Under the pieces are notes generated by a model. It worked only from the letters and a program-made list of their open reading frames with translations, was not told where the DNA came from and made no database searches. A program made the position numbers and the translations under genes. DNA of 49,669 bases, taken from assembly GCA_964558465.1 (NCBI GenBank), contig CAZLEF010000051.1, forward strand, positions 1 through 49,669, written 5' to 3'. Origin of the DNA: JACJYC01 sp964558465 (GTDB lineage: Bacteria > Bacteroidota > Bacteroidia > Chitinophagales > Saprospiraceae). Within the stretch, counting starts at the first letter, position 1; every line of letters begins with the position of its first letter. Below, in pieces: positions 26,724-35,157 of the stretch.

Positions 26724-27842
26724 ATGGCAGTTAAATTTACACCAACTCCTGGGGTGCTCCGGCAGACCCCCAGCCAGGGCGACCTTTACCGGGAGGCGCT
26801 TGCCAAACAAGTACCGGAGGCAATAGTTGACTTTATCAGCGAATTTACGGATCTGGATGAAATCGGGGACCACGCCATCCTGGAAACCTCCTCGACGGTT
26901 AACCTCATTAACCTCAATCCCTGGAACGGTTATTACGACAACGGCATGGGGTGCATCATCAACCTCAAGTCGCTGAACAATATCCGGTACATCAACAAGT
27001 ACCTGGAATCCGTCAATGCCAAATTGCGGACCGGCGGCTTGCTGTTCGGCTGTCTGGAAACCTCGGAACAGCGCAAACAAAGGTTGATGGCCAAATACAC
27101 CTGGCCATTTAATCTGATTTATTACTGTTTCGACTTTATGTTCAAAAGGGTCTGGCCCAAAATGCCCATGCTGAAGAAGTACTATTTCATGCTGACCAAC
27201 GGGCGCAACCGCGTCATTTCGGAAATGGAAGCCTATGGCCGCCTGTATTCCTGCGGGTTCGCGTTGGAAGACGCCACCTTTGTCGGGGGCAAACTTTTTT
27301 TTGCAGCCCGGAAGAAGGGCGAACCGGCCTACAACACGGAGGCGACCTACGGTCCGCTGATCACTCTGGTCAGGGTCGGGAAGGGCGGAAAAGTATTCAA
27401 AGTCTACAAACTCCGGACGATGCACCCCTACGCGGAATACATCCAGGACTTTGTCTACCAGCGCAACGGCTTGCAATCCGGCGGGAAGCTGTGCAACGAC
27501 CCACGCATCAGCACCCTCGGCCGCTTCCTGCGCAAGTTCTGGATCGATGAGTTGCCGATGCTGTATAACCTCTTTAAAGGCGACCTCAAAATTTTCGGCG
27601 TTCGCCCCATCAGCCAGCACTACCTGAGCCTTTATCCGAAGGATTTTCAGGATTTCCGCAAAAAATTCAAGCCCGGCCTGATCCCGCCGGTATACGTCGA
27701 GATCCCGGATACCATCAATGACGTGGTCGCCATCGAAAGGCGTTATCTCGAAGCCTATGAGCGCAATCCGGTCATGACCGACCTACGGTACCTCGCCCGG
27801 TTCGTTTACAACATCGTTTTGAAAAGCGTGAGGAGCAAATAA
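26724..27842 (+). CDS. Initiating-type sugar transferase with methyltransferase-like N-domain
   Basis: The C-terminal half (about residues 205-345) is a bacterial sugar-phosphate transferase of the WcaJ/PglC class: RVGKGGKVFKVYKLRTM, DPRISTLGRFLRKFWIDELP with the catalytic Asp-Glu pair, and LKIFGVRP. This class attaches the first sugar phosphate to undecaprenyl phosphate. The N-terminal ~190 residues lack the usual membrane helices and reentrant helix. They instead resemble the C-terminal half of a class I methyltransferase (TGGLLFGCLET near 108, GRLYSCGFALEDATFVGGKLFFAAR near 172). No glycine-rich SAM loop is visible, so that domain may be inactive. The fusion is unusual and deserves checking. 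Confidence 0.82.
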   Translation: MAVKFTPTPGVLRQTPSQGDLYREALAKQVPEAIVDFISEFTDLDEIGDHAILETSSTVNLINLNPWNGYYDNGMGCIINLKSLNNIRYINKYLESVNAKLRTGGLLFGCLETSEQRKQRLMAKYTWPFNLIYYCFDFMFKRVWPKMPMLKKYYFMLTNGRNRVISEMEAYGRLYSCGFALEDATFVGGKLFFAARKKGEPAYNTEATYGPLITLVRVGKGGKVFKVYKLRTMHPYAEYIQDFVYQRNGLQSGGKLCNDPRISTLGRFLRKFWIDELPMLYNLFKGDLKIFGVRPISQHYLSLYPKDFQDFRKKFKPGLIPPVYVEIPDTINDVVAIERRYLEAYERNPVMTDLRYLARFVYNIVLKSVRSK

Positions 27843-27872
27843 TGTTCTGATACGTCAGCCAATCAATCGGAT

Positions 27873-28595
27873 ATGGGAACTATCGTCAAGAATAACCTGG
27901 GAACTTACCCTGTTTTTCTGGAGCGTTTTTTGGACCAGGGTTACAAATTCATTTTTTTCCATGAACTGAAAAAGACGGCCGGTCAGGTCATCCTCCGGCA
28001 TGATATTGATTTTGATACCCATTTTGCACTTCAAACAGCCCGGATCGAAGCAGATTTCGGCATAAAAGCAACCTATTTTTTCCTGTTGCGTTCGCATTTT
28101 TACAATATTTTCTCGCCCCAGGATTTTGAAAACGTTCGCCTGATCAAAGAACTGGGGCACACCATCAGCATCCATTTTGATCCGGTATTGTACGACGACT
28201 TTCACCAAGGCCTGCAAAGGGAAGTTGCTGTTTTCCAGGAGTATTTCGGGACGGCTGTGGAGGTAATCAGCCTTCACCGGCCAAACGATTTTTTTCTGAA
28301 TTACGATGCGCCGATCATGGGGATTGAACATACCTACCAGTCGGTGTACTTTAAGGATATCAAGTACTTTTCCGATTCCACAGGCGTATGGCGATATGGT
28401 CATCCCCATGATTCAGCGGAGTTTGCCGCCAACCGGTCCCTGCACGTTCTGATCCATCCGGTATGGTGGATGATGGACGGGGCCTCCAATCATGAGAAAT
28501 TGATCTCTTATTACAACCAGCGGACCGAATTTCTGAAATCCGAATTTTTTAACAACTGCGTCCCTTTCCGGGAAGTGTATGGAAGCCTTCGATAA
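27873..28595 (+). CDS. Polysaccharide deacetylase-like protein, RHDID subtype
   Basis: A 240-residue paralog-type relative of the protein at 25875. VILRHDIDFDTH (about residue 39) holds the Asp/His cluster, HTISIHFDP (about residue 96) the middle His, SLHRPND (about residue 132) another, and VLIHPVWW (about residue 191) the C-terminal His. It is cytoplasmic by lack of a signal. Its end overlaps the formyltransferase start by 17 bp, so the two are translated together. A formylated sugar and a deformylase-like enzyme as neighbours echoes ArnA/ArnD, but this is inference. Confidence 0.78.
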   Translation: MGTIVKNNLGTYPVFLERFLDQGYKFIFFHELKKTAGQVILRHDIDFDTHFALQTARIEADFGIKATYFFLLRSHFYNIFSPQDFENVRLIKELGHTISIHFDPVLYDDFHQGLQREVAVFQEYFGTAVEVISLHRPNDFFLNYDAPIMGIEHTYQSVYFKDIKYFSDSTGVWRYGHPHDSAEFAANRSLHVLIHPVWWMMDGASNHEKLISYYNQRTEFLKSEFFNNCVPFREVYGSLR

Positions 28596-29574
28596 TATTG
28601 CCCTTTTTGGCTGCAAGGCCACCACGCTGTTTTTGCTCGACAACCTGAAAATCCCTCATCCGGTCCGCCACCTGATCACCATCGGGCCGGAAGCGGGACT
28701 GAAACACGATGTTGCGGATTATTGCGACCTCAAAGCGGCAGCCGAAGCCAAAGGCATACAGGTGTATCAGGCCCGGTATTATTCCCTGAAAAATCAGGAG
28801 GACCAGGCGTACCTCCGGTCGCTCAAAATCGATATCGCTTTTGTGATCGGCTGGCAGCGCCTGATACCGGCGGAAGTCCTTTCAGAACTGACGGTGGGCG
28901 CCTTCGGCATGCACGGCAGTTCGATGAACCTCCCGCTGGGCAGGGGGAGATCGCCTATGAACTGGTCCATTATCGAAGGCAGGCAGATTTTTTATACCAA
29001 TCTTTTCCGGTACGATCCCGGGGTGGATTCGGGGGATATTGTCGACACTTTCAAATTTCAGGTTACGCAACGGGATACAGCCGAAACCATGCATTTCAAG
29101 AACACCCTGGCCATGAAATACCTGGTGGAGCGCAATATCCGGAAGCTGATGGAGAACGACTTTGCGCTCACAGCCCAGGACGCAACCATCCAACCGACCT
29201 ATTACCCCAAAAGGACCCCTGAAGACAGCCTGATCGATTGGACGCAGGACGTTTATCTGATCGAACGGTTTATCCGGGCAGTTACCCGGCCTTTCAACGG
29301 AGCGTTCAGTTTTATCGCCGGCCAAAAAATAGTGTTGCTGGACGCCCAGGTTTTCGACGCCCACGATTTCGGTTTTGAAAAACTGGCCGCAGGGGAGATC
29401 GCAGCCGTTTTTGAGAGCGGCAAGTTTCTGGTCAGGTGTTACGGCGGGCTGTTGCTGGTGAATGCATTTGAAACCCCCTTTCCGTTAAAACCCGGCATGC
29501 ATTTTGATAATAATGGATTGGAAGTCAAAATATTTGCAAGAAATAAGCAAGGGTATTTTGATGTGCCGGAGTAG
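28579..29574 (+). CDS. Formyltransferase family protein (sugar N-formyltransferase-like)
   Basis: A 331-residue protein of the Fmt/ArnA formyltransferase fold, predicted to use N10-formyl-tetrahydrofolate to formylate an amino sugar. The core shows FVIGWQRLIP (about residue 92), FGMHGSSMNLPLGRGRSPMNW (about residues 109-129) and VDSGDIVD (about residue 149). His112 and Asp150 match the catalytic His and Asp; the usual Asn two residues before His is Gly110. Folate-binding and C-terminal OB-like regions follow (RTPEDSLIDW, RPFNGAFSF). It resembles ArnA's N-domain in length and motif order. The TAG stop is inside the first unit of a palindromic array, so the native C-terminus may have been altered. 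Confidence 0.85.
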   Translation: MEAFDNIALFGCKATTLFLLDNLKIPHPVRHLITIGPEAGLKHDVADYCDLKAAAEAKGIQVYQARYYSLKNQEDQAYLRSLKIDIAFVIGWQRLIPAEVLSELTVGAFGMHGSSMNLPLGRGRSPMNWSIIEGRQIFYTNLFRYDPGVDSGDIVDTFKFQVTQRDTAETMHFKNTLAMKYLVERNIRKLMENDFALTAQDATIQPTYYPKRTPEDSLIDWTQDVYLIERFIRAVTRPFNGAFSFIAGQKIVLLDAQVFDAHDFGFEKLAAGEIAAVFESGKFLVRCYGGLLLVNAFETPFPLKPGMHFDNNGLEVKIFARNKQGYFDVPE

Positions 29575-29890
29575 TACCGCCGACCTCCGGTCGGCGGCAT
29601 AAATAGTACCGCTGACCTCCGGTCGGCGGCATAAANNNNNNNNNNNNNNNNNNNNNNNNNNNNNNNNNNNNNNNNNNNNNNNNNNNNNNNNNNNNNNNNN
29701 NNNNNNNNNNNNNNNNNNNNNNNNNNNNNNNNNNNCGACCTCCGGTCGGCGGCATAAATAGTACCGCTGACCTCCGGTCGGCGGCATAAATAGTACCGTC
29801 GACCTCCGGTCGGCGGCATAAAAAATAATACCGCCGGCCTCCGGTCAGCGCCAAAAATAGATCAGCCGACCAGAGGTCGGCGGTACAAGA
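29573..29890. repeat. 32-bp palindromic tandem array, broken by the assembly gap
   Basis: Units of 32 bp (agtaccgccgacctccggtcggcggcataaat in outline) repeat head to tail on both sides of the N run. The core ccgccgacc-tcc-ggtcggcgg is a perfect 9-bp stem with a 3-nt loop. About two copies precede the gap and about four, increasingly degenerate, follow it. The last (about 29862-29888) is inverted. No spacers separate the units, so it is not a CRISPR array. Confidence 0.95.
29636..29735. other. Assembly gap (100 N)
   Basis: Exactly 100 N lie inside the palindromic array. A round 100 is the usual placeholder for a gap of unknown size, so the true array length is unknown and sequence may be missing. 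Confidence 0.98.
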
Positions 29891-29918
29891 AGTATTTCAT
29901 TACAATCTATCATTTTTC

Positions 29919-29961
29919 GTGAGCGGACCAATTTCCCCCCCCGGTTCGCTCACTTTTTTTT
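29919..29961 (+). terminator. Rho-independent terminator
   Basis: The stem gtgagcggacc (29919-29929) pairs with ggttcgctcac (29943-29953) through 11 bp with one G-U pair, has a C-rich loop, and is followed at once by eight T. It separates the fucose/exopolysaccharide block from the WecE operon. Confidence 0.85.
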
Positions 29962-30116
29962 ATGACCAGATAACAGAATCCCGGAGGGAGACTTAAATAC
30001 TTATACGGAAATATTTGTATTTGGTTCAAAACGGGATCGGAAATACCCTCGCCTTCGGACAAACAAGCGCTTAACCGCGACCGCAGGCGGGTGCAGCAGA
30101 AATGATGTAAACACAA

Positions 30117-31247
30117 ATGATCCCTTTTAACAAACCCTACCTCACCGGCAAAGAAGCCCACTACCTTTATCAGGCGGTGTATTCCGGACATCTTTCCGGC
30201 AATGGGGCTTTTACGCGAAGAAGCCAGCGTTTCTTCGAGGAAAGATTTGGTTTTGGCAAATGCCTTTTGACAACCTCCTGCACCGATGCGCTGGAAATGG
30301 CGGCTTTATTGTGTGAAGTAAAACCCGGCGACGAGGTGATCATGCCTGCTTATACTTTTGTATCCACGGCCAATGCCTTTGTATTGCGGGGCGCTAAAAT
30401 TGTTTTTGCAGATAGCCGCCGGGATCACCCCGGGATCGATGAAGACGCTATCGAGGCGTTGATCAACGAACGAACGAAGGTCATCGTGCCGGTGCATTAT
30501 GCAGGTGTCGCCTGCGATATGGATAAAATCATGGCCCTGGCCGACCGCTACGGACTTTGGGTGGTAGAAGATGCAGCACAGGCGGTTGACAGCTATTACA
30601 CCGGCAAAAACGGGATAAAAAAAGCCCTGGGCGCCTTTGGTCATCTGGCGGCTTTTTCGTTCCATGAAACCAAAAATATCACTTCAGGAGAAGGAGGGAT
30701 GCTGGTGATCAATGATCAGCGATTGCAGGCCCGGGCCGAGATCATCTGGGAAAAAGGAACCAACCGGTCCGCTTTTTTCAGAGGAGAAGTGGATAAATAC
30801 GGCTGGATTGATGTCGGCAGTTCTTTTCTGCCTTCCGAGATCAGCGCGGCCTTTCTTTGGGCGCAGTTGGAAAACCTGGATGTCATTCAACAACAGCGGA
30901 CCCGGCACTGGACGGCTTATTGCAAGGGATTGCAGCAATGGGCCTGCAAGGCAGGGGTCGGGCTTCCGCTGATTCCGGCGTATGCCACCAATAATGCCCA
31001 TATGTTTTATCTGGTTTGCCGTTCCCTGGAACAAAGAACTGAGCTCCTGAAGCTGTTGAACGGAAATGGCGTACATGCCGTGTTCCATTATCTGAGCCTG
31101 CACAAAAGCCCCTTTTACCGGGAAAAACACGATGGCCGGACGTTGCCGGAGTCGGATCGTTATTCCGATTGTCTGGTGCGGCTGCCCATGTTCTTCGAAC
31201 TGAATGCCATGGATGCGATTGCAAAATTAATCACCCAAATACAGTGA
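30117..31247 (+). CDS. wecE: dTDP-4-amino-4,6-dideoxygalactose transaminase
   Basis: A PLP-dependent transaminase converting dTDP-4-keto-6-deoxy-D-glucose to dTDP-Fuc4N with glutamate. The 376-residue protein follows E. coli WecE closely in motif order: MIPFNKPYLTGKE start, GNGAFTRR (about 29), TTSCTDALEMAALL (about 51), GDEVIMPAYTFVSTANAFVL (about 72), VIVPVHYAGVACDMD (about 121), VVEDAAQAV (about 145) and the PLP lysine K186 in SFHETKNITSGEGG. The C-terminal substrate region NNAHMFYLV is also present. It is the first gene of the second operon, 156 bp after a terminator. The dTDP-sugar precursors (RmlA/RmlB) are not in the window. Confidence 0.95.
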   Translation: MIPFNKPYLTGKEAHYLYQAVYSGHLSGNGAFTRRSQRFFEERFGFGKCLLTTSCTDALEMAALLCEVKPGDEVIMPAYTFVSTANAFVLRGAKIVFADSRRDHPGIDEDAIEALINERTKVIVPVHYAGVACDMDKIMALADRYGLWVVEDAAQAVDSYYTGKNGIKKALGAFGHLAAFSFHETKNITSGEGGMLVINDQRLQARAEIIWEKGTNRSAFFRGEVDKYGWIDVGSSFLPSEISAAFLWAQLENLDVIQQQRTRHWTAYCKGLQQWACKAGVGLPLIPAYATNNAHMFYLVCRSLEQRTELLKLLNGNGVHAVFHYLSLHKSPFYREKHDGRTLPESDRYSDCLVRLPMFFELNAMDAIAKLITQIQ

Positions 31248-32692
31248 AACGATTTTTGCGCAAAAATGGCTTTATGGCGCTGCTCGTCCTTTTGAACGGC
31301 GCGTTGGCGGCTTACGCAACACCGATCAGTGATTGGCTGGATCCTACCGAATACATCCAACTGAGCCGATCCTTTCTGGGGCAGGCCACGGATGTCAACC
31401 TGGCGCATCGTTCCCCCTTATTCTCCCTTGTTTTGGCAGGATTTATGCTGCTCCTGAAGCCGCCGTTGCTGTACAAAGCGGCAGTGATTTTTCAATATGC
31501 CCTGCTGGTGTTTACTTCCTGGATGGTGTATGGGTTATTCCAAAGGGTCTTTTCGGCGAGATGGCCGGCTATGTTTACCGCCTTGTTGTTCAACTTGTCT
31601 TTTGCAACGATATTTTACGCCAACCTGATCCAAACCGAGATTATAACCGTCTTTCTGGTCGTTTGGTCGGTCGTCATCCTGATGAAAATGGAGGACCAGG
31701 GCAAATTCATACAATTTTTTGCCCTTGGCGCTGTGGTTGGACTGATTGCGCTGGCGCGCTTCAGCGCTGTGCCGCTGGTGGTCACTTATTTTGTTTTGCT
31801 GCTGATCATTTTGTTTCGAAAAAAAGCGCCGGCAAAGAAATGGGCGCTTTCGACCGGAATGTTTTTGGCGCCGTACCTTTTTGTCATCAATGCCTGGTGC
31901 CTCTACAATCAGGTTCACCATGGTTTCTATGGCTTGTTTCCGCACAGTGGCCAGGGGGTTTCCAGAAATATTACAGTGGCATCGGTCCGCCCGGAGTATA
32001 AGGTTTCAGCGGCCAACCAACCCATTCTGGAAATATTTTTGAAGGCTAAGGAAACTTACCTGGAAGAAAGTAAATCGATTATAAAAGGTTTTCTTGTAAA
32101 ATTGGATAAAAACCACGTTTTGGCCCTTATGTACGGAGGGTATAACATCTACCTGGAAGCTTTGCCCGGCCTTCGCCAGCACTTTGGTTTGCCTGCAGCC
32201 GCAGGGGAATACGAGCTATCCACGAAACTGGCCGGCTTTTATGAGGAAGTTTCCAGCCAAAACCAGGCTTTTGTCCTCCAGTTCCGGTTCATTTCTTTTC
32301 TGAACGGTTTGCGGGTTGCAGAAAACGGTTCCCTGCCTTCTGAATACGGGCAGATCAACCTGAATTTCCTGCCCAATTTCCTTTTCAAAATCTACCGGTT
32401 TGCATTTATGGGTATTTCCCTGTTTGTGTTTTTTGCGTTTTTCTATTTTATAGCAAAGGGCATCCGGAATCGCTGGAGTTTTGAATTCACGTTGCTGGCC
32501 ATGTTTTTGCTGGTCTTTTCCTTCTGGGGGATCAATTTCGCTTTTGTAACAGCCGCTGATGCCAGCCGCTTTAAATTTCCCGCAGAGCCTTTCATCCTGG
32601 GGTTATTTGTTTATTACGCTGCGCTGATCGGAAAGGGGCTTGCCGGAAGGTATGGCGCCCGGTTGCAGCAGCGCCAAACAGAAGTGAAATAA
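31244..32692 (+). CDS. GT-C membrane glycosyltransferase (ArnT/PMT-like)
   Basis: A 482-residue integral membrane protein with roughly ten hydrophobic segments and a short periplasmic region, in the style of polyprenyl-phosphate-sugar-dependent GT-C transferases. The first extracytoplasmic loop contains ISDWLDPTEYIQLSRSF (about residue 28), where acidic residues usually form the catalytic site. The start is GTG 31244 overlapping the wecE stop (GTGA); a longer frame inside wecE is unlikely. An ArnC-like gene follows with a 1-bp overlap, as expected if that enzyme makes the polyprenyl-P-sugar donor. Family placement rests on topology and context more than motif identity. Confidence 0.75.
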   Translation: MKRFLRKNGFMALLVLLNGALAAYATPISDWLDPTEYIQLSRSFLGQATDVNLAHRSPLFSLVLAGFMLLLKPPLLYKAAVIFQYALLVFTSWMVYGLFQRVFSARWPAMFTALLFNLSFATIFYANLIQTEIITVFLVVWSVVILMKMEDQGKFIQFFALGAVVGLIALARFSAVPLVVTYFVLLLIILFRKKAPAKKWALSTGMFLAPYLFVINAWCLYNQVHHGFYGLFPHSGQGVSRNITVASVRPEYKVSAANQPILEIFLKAKETYLEESKSIIKGFLVKLDKNHVLALMYGGYNIYLEALPGLRQHFGLPAAAGEYELSTKLAGFYEEVSSQNQAFVLQFRFISFLNGLRVAENGSLPSEYGQINLNFLPNFLFKIYRFAFMGISLFVFFAFFYFIAKGIRNRWSFEFTLLAMFLLVFSFWGINFAFVTAADASRFKFPAEPFILGLFVYYAALIGKGLAGRYGARLQQRQTEVK

Positions 32693-33642
32693 TGGACCCC
32701 GGTCCTTCCATATCCTATTCCATTGTAATTCCCGTGTACAATACCACCCGGGTCCTCGAGCAATTGCATCAACGGATCGGGCAGGTTTTTGCATCCCGGA
32801 TCGGGCAGTCTTATGAGGTTATCCTGGTAGACGACAGCTCCCCCAACCCTGAAACCTGGCCGACGGTCGAGGCATTGGTCCGGAACGGGCAAAATACCAG
32901 CGCCATCCGCCTGACCCGCAACTTCGGCCAGCACGCCGCCTTGCTTTGTGGTCTGGCCCACGCCGGCGGAGAGCATATCATTACCATGGACGATGACCTG
33001 CAGCACGCCCCGGAAGACATTCCGGCCCTCATCCACTTGCAGGATCATGATGTGGTGATGGGGCAATTTCCTGAAAAACAACATTCCTGGAGCCGGAATC
33101 TGTCGAGCAGCCTGAAAGGATATTTCGACCGGGTGTTTTCGGGGAAACCCCGGGACCTGCGCGTTTCCACTTTTTGCCTCATCCGCAGCAGTATAGCCCG
33201 GCAGATGCTGAACATGTCCAATATCCCTTACCCCCTGTTATCTGTCCTTGTTTTTTATGTGACCCGCGACGTTGTGGGCGTACCGGTCAGCCATAGTCCC
33301 CGGCAGGAAGGAAAAAGCGGTTATTCACTGGTCAGGCTGATCCGGCTGTTCACTCGCCTGCTGATCAATAACTCCCAACTGGTCTTTCAATTGATCGCCT
33401 GGAGCGGCGGCTTGCTTTTTACCCTGAGCATGATAACGCTCCTCGGGCTGCTGGCCTGTCAGTTGTTTCTGAAAGCAGTTTCCGGCTGGCTTTTCCTGGG
33501 ATTTGGGATCTTGCTGATGATGGGCTTTTTATTGATCGCGTTGGGGTATATGGGTGCAGTGCTTGCCAGGATTGCCGCTGTGGCAGAACAAAAAAAACCT
33601 TATTTGATACGACAAAAAATTTCATACACCGCTAACCCTTAA
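32692..33642 (+). CDS. Polyprenyl-phosphate glycosyltransferase (ArnC/DPM1-like GT2)
   Basis: A 316-residue GT2 enzyme predicted to transfer a sugar from a nucleotide donor to undecaprenyl phosphate at the inner membrane. It has YSIVIPVYN (about residue 9), VILVDDSSPN (about residue 43), RLTRNFGQHAALLCGL (about residue 73), TMDDDLQHAPED (about residue 99) with the metal-binding Asp, and SPRQEGKSGYSL (about residue 202) with the acceptor-site motif. Two C-terminal transmembrane helices (about residues 233-300) match ArnC. It overlaps the GT-C gene by one base and probably supplies its lipid-linked donor. Confidence 0.92.
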   Translation: MDPGPSISYSIVIPVYNTTRVLEQLHQRIGQVFASRIGQSYEVILVDDSSPNPETWPTVEALVRNGQNTSAIRLTRNFGQHAALLCGLAHAGGEHIITMDDDLQHAPEDIPALIHLQDHDVVMGQFPEKQHSWSRNLSSSLKGYFDRVFSGKPRDLRVSTFCLIRSSIARQMLNMSNIPYPLLSVLVFYVTRDVVGVPVSHSPRQEGKSGYSLVRLIRLFTRLLINNSQLVFQLIAWSGGLLFTLSMITLLGLLACQLFLKAVSGWLFLGFGILLMMGFLLIALGYMGAVLARIAAVAEQKKPYLIRQKISYTANP

Positions 33643-33645
33643 AAC

Positions 33646-34485
33646 ATGGCAATTATCATCAATTTTTGTCCGACAGGCATGGTCCCTACCAAGGCCATGA
33701 CCCCCTACGTTCCAGAATCTCCGGCGGAAATCATCGAACAGGTGCACGAAGCCTATGAATTGGGGATTACCATTGCCCACCTGCATGCCAGGGACGAAAC
33801 CGGAGCGCCGGCATGGGAAAAAGAAATTTACGCCGATATCTTTGAAGGGGTGCGCAGGTACTGCCCTGAACTGATCATCTGCGGCAGCACCTCAGGCCGG
33901 AATTTTCCGGAATTCGAAAAACGGTCCGCCCTGATCGAACTCCGGCCGGATATGGCGTCTCTGACCCTGAGTTCATTGAATTTTGTGAAGGAAGCCTCTG
34001 TCAATCCGCCCGATATCATCGGGAGATTGTTTGCCAAAATGATGGAATACGGCGTCCATCCGGAAATGGAATGTTTTGACCTGGGCATGATCAATTACGG
34101 GAAATACCTGATCAGCAAATACACCGACGGCGATGCGCCCTTCTACTGGAATGTCCTCCTGGGTAATATTGCCGGGCTGCAGGCCACACCCTCCCAAATG
34201 GGGATCGCGATGACGGAAGTACCCGCCGGTCACTTCCTGGCCTTTGCCGGCATCGGAGGCAGTCAGCTCCCCGTGGCGTCGATGGCGATCAGCCAGGGGC
34301 TGGGCGTACGCATCGGGATAGAAGACAACATCTGGTGGGACCGGCAACGGACCCGCCCCGCCCGCAATATCGACCTCGTGCGCCGGGTACACCAATTGAT
34401 GGAAATCCACGAACAAAGCCTGATGCCGCCCGGCCAATTCGGCAAAATGGGATTTTATAACCGGCAAAAAGTGGGCGTAAACTAA
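33646..34485 (+). CDS. BKACE family beta-keto acid cleavage enzyme (DUF849)
   Basis: A 279-residue TIM-barrel protein of the Kce/BKACE family, which condenses a beta-keto acid with acetyl-CoA and splits it into acetoacetate and a new acyl-CoA. The Zn-binding HxH is in IAHLHARDETG (about residue 44), GSTSGR is near residue 83, PEMECFDLGM near residue 139, and VRIGIEDNIWW (about residue 222) supplies the Glu and Asp of the active site. Only 4 bp separate it from the ArnC-like gene and 6 bp from the NeuD-like acyltransferase. This catabolic family is unexpected in a glycan operon. A plausible but unproven role is making an unusual acyl-CoA for the neighbouring acyltransferase. Confidence 0.9.
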   Translation: MAIIINFCPTGMVPTKAMTPYVPESPAEIIEQVHEAYELGITIAHLHARDETGAPAWEKEIYADIFEGVRRYCPELIICGSTSGRNFPEFEKRSALIELRPDMASLTLSSLNFVKEASVNPPDIIGRLFAKMMEYGVHPEMECFDLGMINYGKYLISKYTDGDAPFYWNVLLGNIAGLQATPSQMGIAMTEVPAGHFLAFAGIGGSQLPVASMAISQGLGVRIGIEDNIWWDRQRTRPARNIDLVRRVHQLMEIHEQSLMPPGQFGKMGFYNRQKVGVN

Positions 34486-34491
34486 TAAGAT

Positions 34492-35157
34492 ATGTTGCCC
34501 GAATTGCATATCCTGGCTTACTGCGAAGAAATGATCCCCATCCTGGCAGAGATCGCCCTCGACTGCGGGTATGACTCTACGTTTCGCATCATCGAAAACC
34601 GGGAGGTGGAAAAAGGGCGTTGCCGGATTGACCTTCCCGGGGTACATTTTGAACCCGTCCGGAAAAACGACTGGGTAACAACCGGCAGGGAAAAGGCGGC
34701 TCTTTCCGTGGTACAGCCCGCATCCAAACAAGCGGTCTTCCTGGAGTTTCAGCATTTTTGCGGTCTTCAGAAGGCGCATTATCCCGATTTGATCCATCCG
34801 ACCTGTTTTGTCTCCAGAACGGCAATGACCGTTGGCGGCCTGATCATGGAACCTCTTTCGGTCATCTCTTCACATACCGCCATCGGCTTCGGCGTCAATA
34901 TCCGCCGCGGCGTGAACATCGGCCACCACGGCAGCATCGGCGATTTTGTCAGCATCAATCCAGGGGCCAATATCGGGGGAAAGGTACGGATCGCCGACCG
35001 GGTCACCATCGGGATCGGGGCGGTGGTGCTCGACGGCATCGAAATCGGGTCGGATAGCTTCATCGGGGCCGGCAGCGTAGTGACCCGGTCTATCCCCGCC
35101 GGCGTGGTCGCCTACGGGAGCCCCTGCAAGATCGTCCGCGAAATTTCTGCAAAATGA
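34492..35157 (+). CDS. NeuD-like hexapeptide-repeat sugar acyltransferase
   Basis: A 221-residue cytoplasmic protein with a left-handed beta-helix (about residues 100-215) built from hexads such as IGFGVN, IGDFVS, IGGKVR and IGSDSF. VNIGHHGSIGDFVSI (about residue 140) carries the catalytic His. The N-terminal domain resembles NeuD/PglD-type proteins, though the glycine-rich loop for sugar nucleotide binding is weak. Enzymes of this type transfer acyl from acyl-CoA to the amino or hydroxyl group of a nucleotide sugar, so the WecE product Fuc4N is a natural acceptor. It overlaps the next gene by 4 bp. Confidence 0.87.
   Translation: MLPELHILAYCEEMIPILAEIALDCGYDSTFRIIENREVEKGRCRIDLPGVHFEPVRKNDWVTTGREKAALSVVQPASKQAVFLEFQHFCGLQKAHYPDLIHPTCFVSRTAMTVGGLIMEPLSVISSHTAIGFGVNIRRGVNIGHHGSIGDFVSINPGANIGGKVRIADRVTIGIGAVVLDGIEIGSDSFIGAGSVVTRSIPAGVVAYGSPCKIVREISAK

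Noticed and set aside
29439..29854. Minus-strand frames crossing the N gap
   Set aside because: They encode only the palindromic repeat and pass through unknown bases.
29573..29890. CRISPR array
   Set aside because: Units are directly adjacent with no unique spacers, and no cas genes are present.
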